Source: Actinacidiphila rubida
Lineage (GTDB): Bacteria > Actinomycetota > Actinomycetes > Streptomycetales > Streptomycetaceae
NCBI RefSeq assembly: GCF_900110255.1
Contig: NZ_FODD01000006.1
Span: forward strand, 62,001-126,000
Direction: 5' to 3'
Length of the DNA: 64,000 nt
The first letter of the stretch is position 1, and the number at the start of each line of letters is the position of its first letter. Positions 42,801 through 51,244 of this stretch are shown piece by piece. The notes below the pieces were generated by a model, which did not search any database, was not told the DNA's origin, and saw nothing but the letters and a program-made list of their open reading frames with translations. The translations under genes and the position numbers were made by a program.

Positions 42801-42923
42801 GCGGGCCTGCCCAAGGAGGTGGCGACCCCCGCGGTGCTGTTCTTCCGGCTGCTGACCTTCTGGCTGCCCGTCCTGCCGGGCTGGCTGGCCTTCACGCACC
42901 TCACCCGCAAGGGCCAGCTGTAG
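39840..42923 (+). CDS. Flippase-like (LPG synthase TM domain) protein with internal pseudokinase
   Basis: About 1027 residues. Residues 1-170 are disordered and Gly/Ser/Asp-rich. About 177-376 hold several membrane helices ('VLGIAVVLAVAGFAHATT'). About 420-620 resemble an APH/RIO kinase: 'EQEALLAYAAIAAGANAPKL', 'MLVYEHIGGRRLDTL', then 'HRRLVGESLLVDRGGRVFLT', where the catalytic Asp and Asn are missing and the metal motif reads 'DLRGG'. A charged coiled coil precedes a UPF0104 membrane domain (about 723-1027) of the lysyl-phosphatidylglycerol synthase type. No synthase domain follows. Start uncertain: GTG 39840 has AGGA close by; the frame opens at 39810. Confidence 0.8.
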   Translation: MTGDPAGAQEAGEAAAAPRDVPAPAARRGQREPAETGTGHDRGGDAPGDTGGNAGSDKDHGAGTDAGSGTGPGLAHGATVADRSAWLGAAEAPGANGNGSGSGSGSGSGKDTGTGNGGGSGPDDPRGGSHRDTTGDASAGDGDGDGPDGESCAQDSGATRHAVSVDEPLLAARVHRPADLVRFFVGVLGIAVVLAVAGFAHATTTGLDTDISKGADHAPDFLSSFAGLTASIAVLIVPVAFAVERLVKRDGLRIADGVLAAVLAHGTALATDLWVTNSAPASIREALSHVAPVGNGTTDPVHGYLAPVIAYVTAVGMARRPRWRVALWFVLLLDAFAVLVGGYTTPFSIALTVLIGWTVAYGTVYAVGSPNVRPTGQNLMAGLRRVGFAPLTARRVGQDEPATADSDRGRQYLVTMEDGPPLDVTVVDREQQAQGFFYRAWRRLSLVGGITQRRSLLSLRQALEQEALLAYAAIAAGANAPKLIATSELGPDAVMLVYEHIGGRRLDTLADEEITDGLLREAWTQVRALHSRRIAHRRLVGESLLVDRGGRVFLTDLRGGEIAAGDLVLRMDTAQLLTTLALRVGPERAVASALAVLGPDTVADSLPLLQPIALSRATRAQLKVLGRERAQREREAVLAASAREKEAREERRSLEAAHAGHRGETSAKVPSKAERRADGKAEKRAMEDALEEIREEDLLSRIRQQVLLIRPQAPVEPVRLERIKPRTLVTVIAGAFAAYFLLSQLSSVPIGHAVLNADWRWAVIAVLGSAATYVAAACALSGFVPERLSLMRTVLAQVAGSFVKLVAPAAVGGVALNTRYLQKAGVRPGLAVASVGASQLVGLGAHVMLLMTFGFITGTEKTPSLSPSRTVMAGLLTAGVLVLVVTAVPALRKFVSTRVRALFAGVVPRMLDVLQRPAKLLTGIGGTLMLTVCFVICLDGCVRAFGGHLSYAAIAVVFLAGNALGSAAPTPGGVGAVELALTGGLIAAGLPKEVATPAVLFFRLLTFWLPVLPGWLAFTHLTRKGQL
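40131..40170. repeat. GGCAGC hexanucleotide run
   Basis: Consecutive GGCAGC units encode a Gly-Ser run in the disordered N-terminus of the flippase-like protein. Such a run is prone to slippage in multiples of six, which would keep the frame. Confidence 0.7.
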
Positions 42924-42973
42924 GCCGCCGTCCGCCCGGGCCCTCACAGGAGCACTCCGGCCCCGAGGGTCCC

Positions 42974-43005
42974 CGCCCCCGCCGTGCGACCGCGCGGCGG
43001 GGGCG
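42974..43005 (+). terminator. Terminator after the flippase-like gene
   Basis: A perfect 11-bp stem (42974-42984 with 42995-43005) and 10-nt loop start 51 nt after the stop codon. No U-tract. Confidence 0.6.
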
Positions 43006-43167
43006 CCCGCGTGCGTGTGCGTGGGGCGGGAGGGAGCGGTTGAGCCAACCGTGGCAGGTCCTTGCCAAAATTTCGGCCAAATCTCCGGCGCCGCCCATCC
43101 CTTGATCCCCCCGGCGTGATCAGGTGCCGTGCGAACGGCACCACTCACGCACGCTCGGGGAGGATTC

Positions 43168-45771
43168 GTGAACGCACCAACCCGCAGAAGACGGTGGCTG
43201 ACGATCTCGGCCGCCACTGCACTGGCCGCCCTGTTCGCCATTCCGGCCACCGCGGCGCCCGGCCATCCGGCCACGCATCCACGCGCCTTCACCGCACAGG
43301 CCACCGCCTCGGACGGTGGGGGCGACGGCGACGGCGGCGCCGAGGAGTCCGACGAGATCGCGGAGGGCGCGGACCAGTTCGCCGAGGCCCGCACCTCCCC
43401 CGGAACCCTGCTGCCGGGCGCCTACACCGCGGCCTGGAACCAGATGACCGCCCTGCCGAACACGGGCGGGCAGTGGCAGCACGTCACCGGCCTGCCGTAC
43501 AACTCCGACGACCCGCGCTACCGCGACTTCGACTCCAACTCCAGCGGTGGCGCCGGCCTGGTCACCGGGCGCGCGTCCGCGCTGGCCGCCGACGACGACG
43601 GCTACGTGTACGAGGGGTCGGCGGGCGGCGGCGTGTGGCGCTCGTCGTCCGGCGGCGGCCACTGGCAGCCGATCAGCGACGCGCTGCCCGCGCAGGCGAC
43701 CGGCGCCCTCGCCCTGGACGGCCGCGGACGGCTGTGGCTGGGCACCGGCGAGTCGACCACGAACGCGGACGCGTACCTGGGCAGCGGCGTGTACGTCCTG
43801 GACCACCCGCACTCCGGCACCTTCGCGTCGTACGACCGGGTGGGCGGCGGCGAGCTGGACTCCACCTCGATCCACACGCTGCGCTTCGGCGGCGACAAGG
43901 TGTGGGCGTCCACCACGCGGGGCGTGTGGAGCCACTCCACCACGGACCTGCGCGGCCCGTGGAAGCTGGAGTTCGCGCCCAACCCGGCCTATCTGCCGGG
44001 CGGTTCGCTGGCCACCGACCCGAACGCGCCGTACAAGAACATCGCCAACGACGTGGCCGTCGACCCCAAGGACCCGTCGAAGGTCATGCTGGCGATCGGC
44101 TGGCGCAGCGGCGACGACTACAACGGCTTCTACGAGAAGTCGGGCGGCAGCTGGGTTCGTGTCAGCTCGCTGGGCGCGCTGCCCACGGACGCCGGGACCG
44201 TCGGCAACGTGACCTTCGCGCGGGCGAAGGACGGCTCGCGGTACTACGCGATCGTGCAGTCGCCGACCGCCCTGGCCACCGACCCGGACAGCAACCTCGA
44301 CGGCATCTACGTCTCCAGGTCCGGTGACCCGTTCGGCAGTTGGCAGCGGATCGCCGACACCGAGACGCTCGTCGGCTCCGGCTCGGCGCTGACCGATCCG
44401 GGCTACATGCCCGGCGTGCAGGCCTGGTACAACGAGTTCCTCCAGGTCGACCCGACGAACGCGGACCACGTGTACGCGGGTCTCGAGGAGGTCTTCGAGA
44501 CCAAGGACGCCGGCACGTCCTGGTCGGCCGTCGGCCCGTACTGGAACTTCGGGTTCCCGTGCTGGAGCATCGACCCGTCCCAGCAGACCGGTTCCTGCCA
44601 CCAGACGACGCACGCCGACCAGCACGCGGTCGCCGTCGGCAGCTACCACGGCAAGCCGTACGTCTACGTCGGCGACGACGGCGGCGTGTACAAGCGCCCG
44701 CTCGACGGCCGCACCGACGCGGACGGCCACGCCACCGACTGGGTGTCCACCAACGACGGCACCATCGACACGCTGCAGTACTACTCGGTGGGCGTCGGCA
44801 CGGACCCCGGCCACCGCGGTGTCGCGGTCAACGGCGGCCTGCAGGACAACGGCCAGTCGATCCTGCGTCCCGGCGACAAGGTGATGGGCTCCAACTTCGG
44901 CGGCGACGGCGGCGACACGCTCACCGACCCCGCCAACGGCTGCAACATCGCCCAGGAGTACGTCTACCTGGCCGTCAACGTCACGCAGAACTGCGCGGTG
45001 AACAACGGCGCCTGGGTCGACGACCCGTCGAAGGTGACGAGTTACTCCGTCGCCCCGGCCGACAACGCGACCGGCGAGGCCCGCTTCATCGCCCCGCTGA
45101 CCGCCGACACCAAGGACGGCAACACCTGGATCGCGGGCGGCCGCCACGTGTGGGTGCAGACCCACGGCTACGCCATCCGCAGCTCCAGCGAGTGGACCGA
45201 CGCCTTCGACCTCGGCGCGGGCCACACCGCCACCGCCGTGGCCGCGCAGGGCGGCAAGGTGTACGCGGCCTGGTGCGGGCCGTGCAACAACCAGGGCTTC
45301 ACCCGCGGCCTCGCGGTCGGCAACGCCGACGGCACGGGCTGGCACCAGGTGAGCCTGCCGGCCACCGGCGCGACCGGCACGGTGCCGAACCGGTACCTGG
45401 CCGGCCTGGCCGTGGACCCGACCGACTCCTCGCACGTGTACCTGGCCGTCAACGGCTTCTCGCGGCAGTGGACCGAGGGCCCGGGCGCGGGCGTCGGCCA
45501 CGTCTTCGAGTCCACGGACGGCGGCACCACGTGGAAGGACGACTCGGCGAACCTGCCGGACGTGCCGTCCAACGCATTGATGGCCCTGCCGAACGGCGGG
45601 CTGCTGCTGGCCACCGACCTCGGCGTGGTCTACCGGGCGCCGCACCGCACCTCGTGGGAGCGGGTCGGCTCGCTGCCCGCGGTGGCCGTGATGCAGCTCA
45701 AGCCCGGCGCCGACGGGCGGATCTACGCGGCCACGCACGGCCGCGGGCTGTTCGCGATCCGGCCGCACTAG
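43168..45771 (+). CDS. Secreted BNR/beta-propeller repeat protein
   Basis: 867 residues. A signal peptide is evident ('RRRRWLTISAATALAALFAI' then 'PATAAPG'). The mature protein has repeated Asp-box-like strands: 'YEGSAGGGVWRSSSGGGHWQ', 'VYAGLEEVFETKDAGTSWSA', 'VFESTDGGTTWKDD'. This is typical of sialidase/xyloglucanase-like propellers. 'AVNGGLQDNGQS' is a further family hallmark. Catalytic residues cannot be assigned, so a polysaccharide hydrolase or binding role is only likely. The GTG at 43168 has GGGGAGG (43157-43163) 4 nt upstream; in-frame codons earlier lack one. Confidence 0.85.
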   Translation: MNAPTRRRRWLTISAATALAALFAIPATAAPGHPATHPRAFTAQATASDGGGDGDGGAEESDEIAEGADQFAEARTSPGTLLPGAYTAAWNQMTALPNTGGQWQHVTGLPYNSDDPRYRDFDSNSSGGAGLVTGRASALAADDDGYVYEGSAGGGVWRSSSGGGHWQPISDALPAQATGALALDGRGRLWLGTGESTTNADAYLGSGVYVLDHPHSGTFASYDRVGGGELDSTSIHTLRFGGDKVWASTTRGVWSHSTTDLRGPWKLEFAPNPAYLPGGSLATDPNAPYKNIANDVAVDPKDPSKVMLAIGWRSGDDYNGFYEKSGGSWVRVSSLGALPTDAGTVGNVTFARAKDGSRYYAIVQSPTALATDPDSNLDGIYVSRSGDPFGSWQRIADTETLVGSGSALTDPGYMPGVQAWYNEFLQVDPTNADHVYAGLEEVFETKDAGTSWSAVGPYWNFGFPCWSIDPSQQTGSCHQTTHADQHAVAVGSYHGKPYVYVGDDGGVYKRPLDGRTDADGHATDWVSTNDGTIDTLQYYSVGVGTDPGHRGVAVNGGLQDNGQSILRPGDKVMGSNFGGDGGDTLTDPANGCNIAQEYVYLAVNVTQNCAVNNGAWVDDPSKVTSYSVAPADNATGEARFIAPLTADTKDGNTWIAGGRHVWVQTHGYAIRSSSEWTDAFDLGAGHTATAVAAQGGKVYAAWCGPCNNQGFTRGLAVGNADGTGWHQVSLPATGATGTVPNRYLAGLAVDPTDSSHVYLAVNGFSRQWTEGPGAGVGHVFESTDGGTTWKDDSANLPDVPSNALMALPNGGLLLATDLGVVYRAPHRTSWERVGSLPAVAVMQLKPGADGRIYAATHGRGLFAIRPH

Positions 45772-45815
45772 CCGGTCGCCCCGGCCGGTCGCACGTACCG
45801 GCCGGGGCACGCGAC

Positions 45816-45856
45816 GGGGCCCGGGGGCCGCGCTGGACGCGCGGCTCCCGGGCCCC
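45816..45856. terminator. Bidirectional terminator between convergent secreted-protein genes
   Basis: A 17-nt stem (45816-45832 with 45840-45856, one mismatch) with a 7-nt loop lies 44 nt after the propeller gene and 41 nt from the stop of its convergent neighbour. Confidence 0.7.
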
Positions 45857-45897
45857 TGGCCCCCGTCGTCGAAGGGGCCGCTCGCCGATCGAGGGCT

Positions 45898-46839
45898 CTA
45901 GAACAGGTAGTTGTAGACGTTCCAGCCCGTGCCGATGTTCTGGCGCTTGCCGTACGGGGTCGTGGCGTTGCCCGTGCCCGGGTACAGCCACAGGCCGCCG
46001 CTGGTGTCGCGGGCGATCAGGTCGTTGAGCCCGTCGCCGTTGCTGTCGCCCAGGCCGAGGATCTTGTTGTAGATGTTCCAGCCGGCACCGATCTTGGTGC
46101 GGGGGGCGAACGGCGCGTGGTAGTCGCCGGTGCCCTTGTAGAGCCACAGCGTGCCGGAGGAGTCGCGCGCGACGATGTCCGCGTTGCCGTCCCCGGTGAG
46201 GTCCCCGCGGCCGGCGATCTGGCTGTAGATGTTCCAGCCGGCGCCGACCTTGGTGCGGCTGGTGAAGTGGCCGTCCGCGTAGGACAGGTAGACCCACAGG
46301 GTGCCGCCGGTGTCGCGGGCCAGCAGGTCGGGGTACACGGCGCCGCCCAGGTTGCCGGGCGTCACGAACGCGTTGTAGATCTGCCAGCCGCTGCCGATGA
46401 CGGTGCCGGGGCTCTGGCTGCTGCCGTACCGCCGCAGCGTGCCGCCGAAGCGGGCGTACATGTTGACGCTGGTGCCGTCGCCGGAGTTGTTCTGGAAGAA
46501 CGCGCCGGCCGCACCGAAGCCGGTGCCGCTGTTCTCGCGGGCCGCGAAGCCGCCGCCGCTCTTGGGCGCGTAGTCCCACAGCGTGCCGGAGCTGTCACGG
46601 CCGTTGAGCGGGAACGACCAGCCGAGGTTCGGGTCGGGCAGGCTGTCCGCGGTGGCGGAGCTGAAGGCGGACGTGGCCGGAGCGGCGTGCCTCGCCGCGG
46701 TCGTGCTGCCGCTGGCCGCCGCCGCGTCGCTGGCGCTGGCCGCGACCGACACGCCCAGCGTCAGGGCGAGCGTGCCCGCCGCGACGGCCGCGGCCCGGGC
46801 GCGCAGTCCGCGCCTGCGGCGCGGGTGATGCGTTGTCAC
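45898..46839 (-). CDS. Secreted FG-GAP/VCBS-like repeat protein
   Basis: 313 residues. The signal peptide ('RARAAAVAAGTLALTLGVSV' then 'AASA') is followed by about five repeats of roughly 45-48 residues, such as 'DIVARDSSGTLWLYKGTGDY' and 'DLIARDTSGGLWLYPGTG', each with a 'GAGWNIYN' segment and a Ca-loop-like 'GDGNAD/NGDGLND'. This is a beta-propeller of the FG-GAP kind common in Streptomyces secreted enzymes, here without an enzyme domain. The GTG at 46839 has a GGGGG ribosome site about 8 nt upstream. A GC-rich hairpin (46869-46895) lies in its leader. Confidence 0.85.
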   Translation of the reverse strand: MTTHHPRRRRGLRARAAAVAAGTLALTLGVSVAASASDAAAASGSTTAARHAAPATSAFSSATADSLPDPNLGWSFPLNGRDSSGTLWDYAPKSGGGFAARENSGTGFGAAGAFFQNNSGDGTSVNMYARFGGTLRRYGSSQSPGTVIGSGWQIYNAFVTPGNLGGAVYPDLLARDTGGTLWVYLSYADGHFTSRTKVGAGWNIYSQIAGRGDLTGDGNADIVARDSSGTLWLYKGTGDYHAPFAPRTKIGAGWNIYNKILGLGDSNGDGLNDLIARDTSGGLWLYPGTGNATTPYGKRQNIGTGWNVYNYLF

Positions 46840-47216
46840 CTGTGGTCCCCCTTGGTGGATGAAACAGGCTCCCGCGCGGCGGTCCCGCGCGGGAGGCCAC
46901 GACGCTACCGCGCGATCCGGCACGTGACCCCCACACGAATGTCATCGTCCGGTCACAGTTCCTCCGCATCGGGCGAACGCGCGGGCGGGTGTGCGAAAAC
47001 GGCAGGCTGGCACCCGACTCGAGCCGCGCATGCGGACGTTGACGGTCCGCACCGCCCGTGTGTGTGACATGAGCGTGACCAATTCCGCATCGTCCGGGGC
47101 TCGCTGGGCCACCACCCCTTCGCTACGGTGGATTTCAGCCTGGAACGGGGACCCGGCGCATCGATCTCGCCATGCGTGTGCTCCCCCGTCCGCCACTGAT
47201 CGGGGGAACCGAGACC
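46840..47216. promoter_or_regulatory. Divergent promoter interval between two exported-protein genes
   Basis: No gene is seen in these 377 bp. For the minus-strand gene, TAGCGT (46902-46907) could be a -10, with a perfect 11-bp hairpin (46869-46879 with 46885-46895, 5-nt loop) in the transcribed leader. For the plus-strand gene, TACGGT (47124-47129) is a possible -10. Neither has a good -35. GTGACC and GGTCAC form a loose inverted repeat in 46924-46957. Confidence 0.35.
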
Positions 47217-47891
47217 ATGCGAGCCACGCGGACCACTCCGGCCGCCGCCACCGCCCTGGCCGCCGTCGCCGCTCTGGTCCTCAGCGCCTGCGGTTCCGGT
47301 TCCGGCGGTTCCGACACCATCGACAAGGGCGGGCCGGCCACCACCGCGTCCGCGCCCTCCGCCACCCCGACCGCGACGCCCTCGGGCCCGCCGCCGAAGA
47401 TCGACCGCGCGCTGGCCCTGCCGGCCGGCCTCACGGTGGTCTTCGACTTCGGGACGCCCGCCGATCCCGCGCAGGCGGCGGCCCTCACCGGCGCCGCCGA
47501 CTTCATCCAGGCGATCAGCCACGCGGTCGTGCGGCAGAACCCGCACGACGCGGTGCTCGGCGCGTACGGCGCCGGGGACGCCCTGACGTACGCGCGCACC
47601 TACGTGCAGCAGAACGTGCGGCGCAGGCTCACCCTCACCGGGACGGACCGCTACTACCGGCCGAAGATCACGGTGAGCAAGGGCGGCGGCGCCGTCGAGG
47701 TCGTCCTCTGCAACAACCAGGCGAAGCTGTACAGCAAGGACATCGCCACCGGGAAGGTGCACATCACGCCCGCGGACGACGCGAGTTACTCGCTGTTCGA
47801 CCTCGTGATGGCGAAGCTCCCCACCGGCAAGGGGCTCTGGCAGGCCAACTCGATCACGGTCAAGGGGAAGGCACTGGAATGCGAGCAGTGA
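47217..47891 (+). CDS. Lipoprotein of unknown function
   Basis: 224 residues. The lipobox 'ALVLSACGSGSGG' follows a short signal peptide, and a Thr/Ser/Pro/Ala linker precedes a folded domain with 'GLTVVFDFGTPADPAQAAAL', 'DALTYARTYVQQNVRRRLTL' and 'VEVVLCNNQAKLYSKDIATG'. No family was recognised with certainty; it is a type common in Streptomyces. The ATG at 47217 has GGGGGA about 9 nt upstream. Its last 13 nt overlap the next gene, so the two are translationally coupled. Confidence 0.78.
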   Translation: MRATRTTPAAATALAAVAALVLSACGSGSGGSDTIDKGGPATTASAPSATPTATPSGPPPKIDRALALPAGLTVVFDFGTPADPAQAAALTGAADFIQAISHAVVRQNPHDAVLGAYGAGDALTYARTYVQQNVRRRLTLTGTDRYYRPKITVSKGGGAVEVVLCNNQAKLYSKDIATGKVHITPADDASYSLFDLVMAKLPTGKGLWQANSITVKGKALECEQ

Positions 47892-48946
47892 GACCGATGT
47901 CGCTGGTCGGACGGGGGCTGGTGCTCGCCGGGGTCGCCGTGGTGGCGACCGCGGGCACGGCGCTCGCGAACAGCGAGGTCACGAAGACGTCGGGGAACAG
48001 CGGCAACGGGACGATCAGCGCCGACGTCAAGGGCGTCACGTACACGTCCTCCGGCTCCCCGGGCACCTCGGCCCGGCACCTCGCCTCGTCCGACGTGAGC
48101 TGGACGCCGCCGCCCTGCTGGATCGGCCCGATCGGCGGCCCCGCCGAGTTCAAGAAGATGGTCGAGAAGCAGGTCACGGAGACCGACTCCTACCCGGGGC
48201 AGGCCAACTACGCGATGGAGGCGATGGACGAGTACCGCCGCCACTACGCGGAGGGCTACACCTGGAGCGGCGGCGGGGACGGCTACAAGGACTACAACAT
48301 GGACCAGGCCGGCAAGGGCCTGTTCTGGGGGCCGTTCGAGAACCCCGGCTCCACCAGCCCGGACCGCTTCGACTGCAACTCGACGCTGCCGATGTGGGTG
48401 CCGAACGGGCAGCGCCCGCCGGCCGGCACGCCGAACGTCATCACCACGGAGATGCTCGCGAAGTTCGCCGCCGCCCACGCCCAGGTCCCGGGCGTGGCCG
48501 TCGCGACCAACCCGCGTGGCACCCAGACCGTCAACCTGCCGACCTGGGTCAAGCTCCAGGACGACTACGCGCCGGTGACCGTCCGCGCCTCCGTCGACCT
48601 CGGCGGCGGGCAGACGCTCTGGGCGGAGACCACGGCGAAAACCGACGGCGCCCACATCGACCCGGGCACCGCGGACGCCCAGGTCTTCCCCGGTGACGGC
48701 AACTGCCCGGTGCGGGCCGACCACACGATCGGCGCCGACTATGACGGCCACCCGGACGCGACGCCGCCCTGCGGCGTCACCTACCGCCGCTCCACGCAGA
48801 ACCGCGGCCCGTTCCAGCTGAACGTCAGCACGGTGTGGACGGTCACCTGGCAGGGATCCGACGGCGGCCAGGGCGGATTCGCCCCCGCCACCATCACCGA
48901 CCCGACCCCGGTCACCGTCCGCGAGATCCAGACCGTCAACCGCTGA
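47879..48946 (+). CDS. Secreted protein of unknown function
   Basis: 355 residues. A signal peptide ('GRGLVLAGVAVVATAGTALA') is followed by a mature, Trp/Tyr/Pro-rich domain with 'SWTPPPCWIGPIGGP', 'ANYAMEAMDEYRRHYAEGY', 'GLFWGPFENPGSTSPDRFDC' and a C-terminal 'TPPCGVTYRRST' region. Four or so cysteines could form disulfides. No known domain is recognised. The ATG at 47879 lies inside the preceding lipoprotein gene with GGGGAAGG 8 nt upstream. The lipoprotein and this protein probably act together at the cell surface. Confidence 0.8.
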   Translation: MRAVRPMSLVGRGLVLAGVAVVATAGTALANSEVTKTSGNSGNGTISADVKGVTYTSSGSPGTSARHLASSDVSWTPPPCWIGPIGGPAEFKKMVEKQVTETDSYPGQANYAMEAMDEYRRHYAEGYTWSGGGDGYKDYNMDQAGKGLFWGPFENPGSTSPDRFDCNSTLPMWVPNGQRPPAGTPNVITTEMLAKFAAAHAQVPGVAVATNPRGTQTVNLPTWVKLQDDYAPVTVRASVDLGGGQTLWAETTAKTDGAHIDPGTADAQVFPGDGNCPVRADHTIGADYDGHPDATPPCGVTYRRSTQNRGPFQLNVSTVWTVTWQGSDGGQGGFAPATITDPTPVTVREIQTVNR

Positions 48947-48982
48947 CACCGCTCCGGCGCGGCACCGCGCCCGCCCGGACAC

Positions 48983-49023
48983 ACGCCAGGGGCGGCACCC
49001 TCCGCGGGTGCCGCCCCTGGCGT
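48983..49023. terminator. Bidirectional terminator between the secreted-protein gene and moeZ
   Basis: A perfect 18-bp stem (48983-49000 with 49006-49023) and 5-nt loop lie 36 nt after one stop codon and 17 nt from the convergent moeZ stop. This is one of the strongest hairpins in the window. Confidence 0.8.
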
Positions 49024-49040
49024 CGCTCGGACGGTGCCGG

Positions 49041-50219
49041 TCAGTAGATCGGCTTCTCCGGCTCGACGGTGTTGACCCAGCCGATGACGCCGCCGCCGAC
49101 GTGGACCGCGTCGGAGAAGCCGGCGGACTTCAGGACCGCCAGGACCTCGGCGCTGCGGACGCCGGTCTTGCAATGGAGCACGATCCGCTTGTCCTGCGGC
49201 AGCGAGGACAGCGCGGTGCCCATCAGGAACTCGTTCTTCGGGATGAGCTTCGCGCCCGGGATGGACACGATCTCGTACTCGTTGGGCTCGCGGACGTCGA
49301 TGATCTCGATGTTCTCGCCGTCGTCGATCCACTCCTTGAGCTGCTTGGGAGTGATCGTGGAGCCGGCGGCGGCCTGCTGGGCCTCCTCGGAGACCACGCC
49401 GCAGAACGCCTCGTAGTCGATGAGCTCGGTGACCGTCGGGTTCTCGCCGCACACCGCGCAGTCCGGGTCCTTGCGGACCTTGACCTGGCGGTACTGCATC
49501 TCCAGGGCGTCGTAGATCATCAGCCGGCCGACCAGCGGGTCGCCGACGCCGGCCAGCACCTTGATCGCCTCGGTGACCTGGATGGAGCCGATGGAGGCGC
49601 ACAGCACGCCGAGGACGCCGCCCTCGGCGCAGGACGGGACCATGCCCGGCGGCGGGGGCTCCGGGTACAGGCAGCGGTAGCACGGCCCGTGCTCGGACCA
49701 GAACACCGACGCCTGGCCGTCGAACCGGTAGATCGAGCCCCACACGTACGGCTTGTTGAGCAGCACGCACGCGTCGTTGACCAGGTACCGGGTGGCGAAG
49801 TTGTCGGTGCCGTCGACGATCAGGTCGTACTGGCTGAAGATGTCCATCACGTTGTCGGCCTCGAGCCGCGTCTCGTGCAGGACCACGTTCACGTACGGGT
49901 TGATGCCCAGGACGGAGTCGCGGGCGGACTCGGCCTTGGAGCGGCCGATGTCGGCCTGGCTGTGGATGATCTGGCGCTGCAGGTTCGACTCGTCGACCTC
50001 GTCGAACTCCACGATGCCGAGCGTGCCGACGCCCGCCGCGGCCAGGTACATCAGGGCCGGCGAGCCGAGACCGCCGGCGCCGACACACAGCACCCGGGCG
50101 TTCTTCAGCCGCTTCTGCCCGTCCATGCCCACATCGGGGATGATCAGGTGACGCGAGTACCTGCGGACCTCGTCAACGGTGAGCTCGTCGGCCGGCTCGA
50201 CCAGGGGTGGCAGCGACAC
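49041..50219 (-). CDS. moeZ: Adenylyltransferase/sulfurtransferase MoeZ
   Basis: 392 residues. The MoeB/ThiF domain has the ATP loop 'VLCVGAGGLGSPALMYLAAA' and the adenylation residues in 'ESNLQRQIIHSQADIG'. Zinc cysteines are 'CYRCLYPE' and 'CAVCGEN'. The C-terminal rhodanese domain (about 285-392) has the active-site loop 'HCKTGVRSAEV'. MoeZ adenylates and thiocarboxylates small sulfur carriers such as MoaD, CysO and ThiS-like proteins. In Streptomyces one MoeZ serves several pathways, including secondary metabolites. The GTG at 50219 has GAGG upstream. It complements moaE at 12875-13345. Confidence 0.95.
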   Translation of the reverse strand: MSLPPLVEPADELTVDEVRRYSRHLIIPDVGMDGQKRLKNARVLCVGAGGLGSPALMYLAAAGVGTLGIVEFDEVDESNLQRQIIHSQADIGRSKAESARDSVLGINPYVNVVLHETRLEADNVMDIFSQYDLIVDGTDNFATRYLVNDACVLLNKPYVWGSIYRFDGQASVFWSEHGPCYRCLYPEPPPPGMVPSCAEGGVLGVLCASIGSIQVTEAIKVLAGVGDPLVGRLMIYDALEMQYRQVKVRKDPDCAVCGENPTVTELIDYEAFCGVVSEEAQQAAAGSTITPKQLKEWIDDGENIEIIDVREPNEYEIVSIPGAKLIPKNEFLMGTALSSLPQDKRIVLHCKTGVRSAEVLAVLKSAGFSDAVHVGGGVIGWVNTVEPEKPIY

Positions 50220-50398
50220 AGGGACCTCAGCAATACGGTTGGTCGGTCATCAGACAGGACACGCACGGCCCGGCCCGTCGGCCGGCACCTCCACGCTGTT
50301 GATGCAACACTGCCACGCCCGTCTTCATTCCAAGACACCCGTTCCGAGGGTCGAGACATCCGCCGGTCACATGGTGGGCGGGACCGTCCGGGAGGTGT

Positions 50399-51244
50399 TC
50401 ACCCCACCGCGCGCACCGCGTCGTGCCAGTAACCGGGCAGGCCCGACCACGGATCGGCGCCGTCCAGGTCCGTGCGGTCGGTCATGCAGACGGTGCCCGC
50501 GCCCTGCCAGCGGGCGATCCGCAGCGCCTCCTCCAGGTGCGCGGCGGCCAGCCCGTGCACCAGGTGCGCGAACCGCGACGACGGATACGCCGCCGACCAC
50601 TCCGGGGCCTCCGACCAGCGGTAACGGGTCCAGGCGCCGTGGAAGACCACCAGCTGGTCGGCGATCTCCGCGTAGCCGGGGTACGGGTAGGCGCCCGGCG
50701 CCAGCACGATCCGCGGACGGACTCCGGCGCCGTCGGCAGCGGCGTCAGCCGCCTCCGGGCCGCCGTGGCCGTCGCGGCCGGCCCGCCGCTCCCGCTCCTT
50801 GCCGATCAGCGCCCGCAGCGTCGTCACCACCCGCCGGCACTCGGCGGTCTCGGCCCGCAGCGTCGGCGCGCGGTCCAGGTAGAACCCGTCGACGCCGTAC
50901 CAGTCGAGGTAGTGCGAGGCGTCCGAGACCAGCTGGCCGAAGGGCCGCATGCCGTACGCGCAGTCCAGCAGTCCGAGGACCGGCACGCCGTTCTCACGGA
51001 CGCGCCCCAGCGCCTCGGTGTACAGCGGGTCGCAGCGGGTGCCGGGGCCGCGGTCCACGTCGAACGCCACCCAGTGCAGCGGGGCGCCCGGCCGGGCCAG
51101 CTCGGCCCACTCCGCGGGGGCCATCAGCGGGTGCGCGAAGGCGGGCACGCCGAAGCCGGTGCCGGTGTCCGCCGGCCGGCCGTCCCCGGCCTCGCGGACG
51201 GCCCTGCCGTCCCGGCTCTCCCGGGACGGGATCAGACGCGGCAT
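50399..51244 (-). CDS. Spherulation-specific family 4 / GH114-like TIM-barrel protein
   Basis: 281 residues. Blocks 'GVPAFAHPLMAPAEWAELAR', 'VPVLGLLDCAYGMRPFGQL', 'WYGVDGFYLDRAPTL' and 'IVLAPGAYPYPGYAEIADQL' match the spherulin-4 family, related to GH114/GH166-like polygalactosaminidase barrels including the PelA hydrolase domain. 'GVDGFYLDRAP' holds the likely catalytic acid. No signal peptide is seen, so the protein may act inside the cell or on nascent polymer. The ATG at 51244 lies within the end of the epimerase gene (13-nt overlap) with GGAGG 4 nt upstream, so the two are coupled. Confidence 0.8.
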   Translation of the reverse strand: MPRLIPSRESRDGRAVREAGDGRPADTGTGFGVPAFAHPLMAPAEWAELARPGAPLHWVAFDVDRGPGTRCDPLYTEALGRVRENGVPVLGLLDCAYGMRPFGQLVSDASHYLDWYGVDGFYLDRAPTLRAETAECRRVVTTLRALIGKERERRAGRDGHGGPEAADAAADGAGVRPRIVLAPGAYPYPGYAEIADQLVVFHGAWTRYRWSEAPEWSAAYPSSRFAHLVHGLAAAHLEEALRIARWQGAGTVCMTDRTDLDGADPWSGLPGYWHDAVRAVG

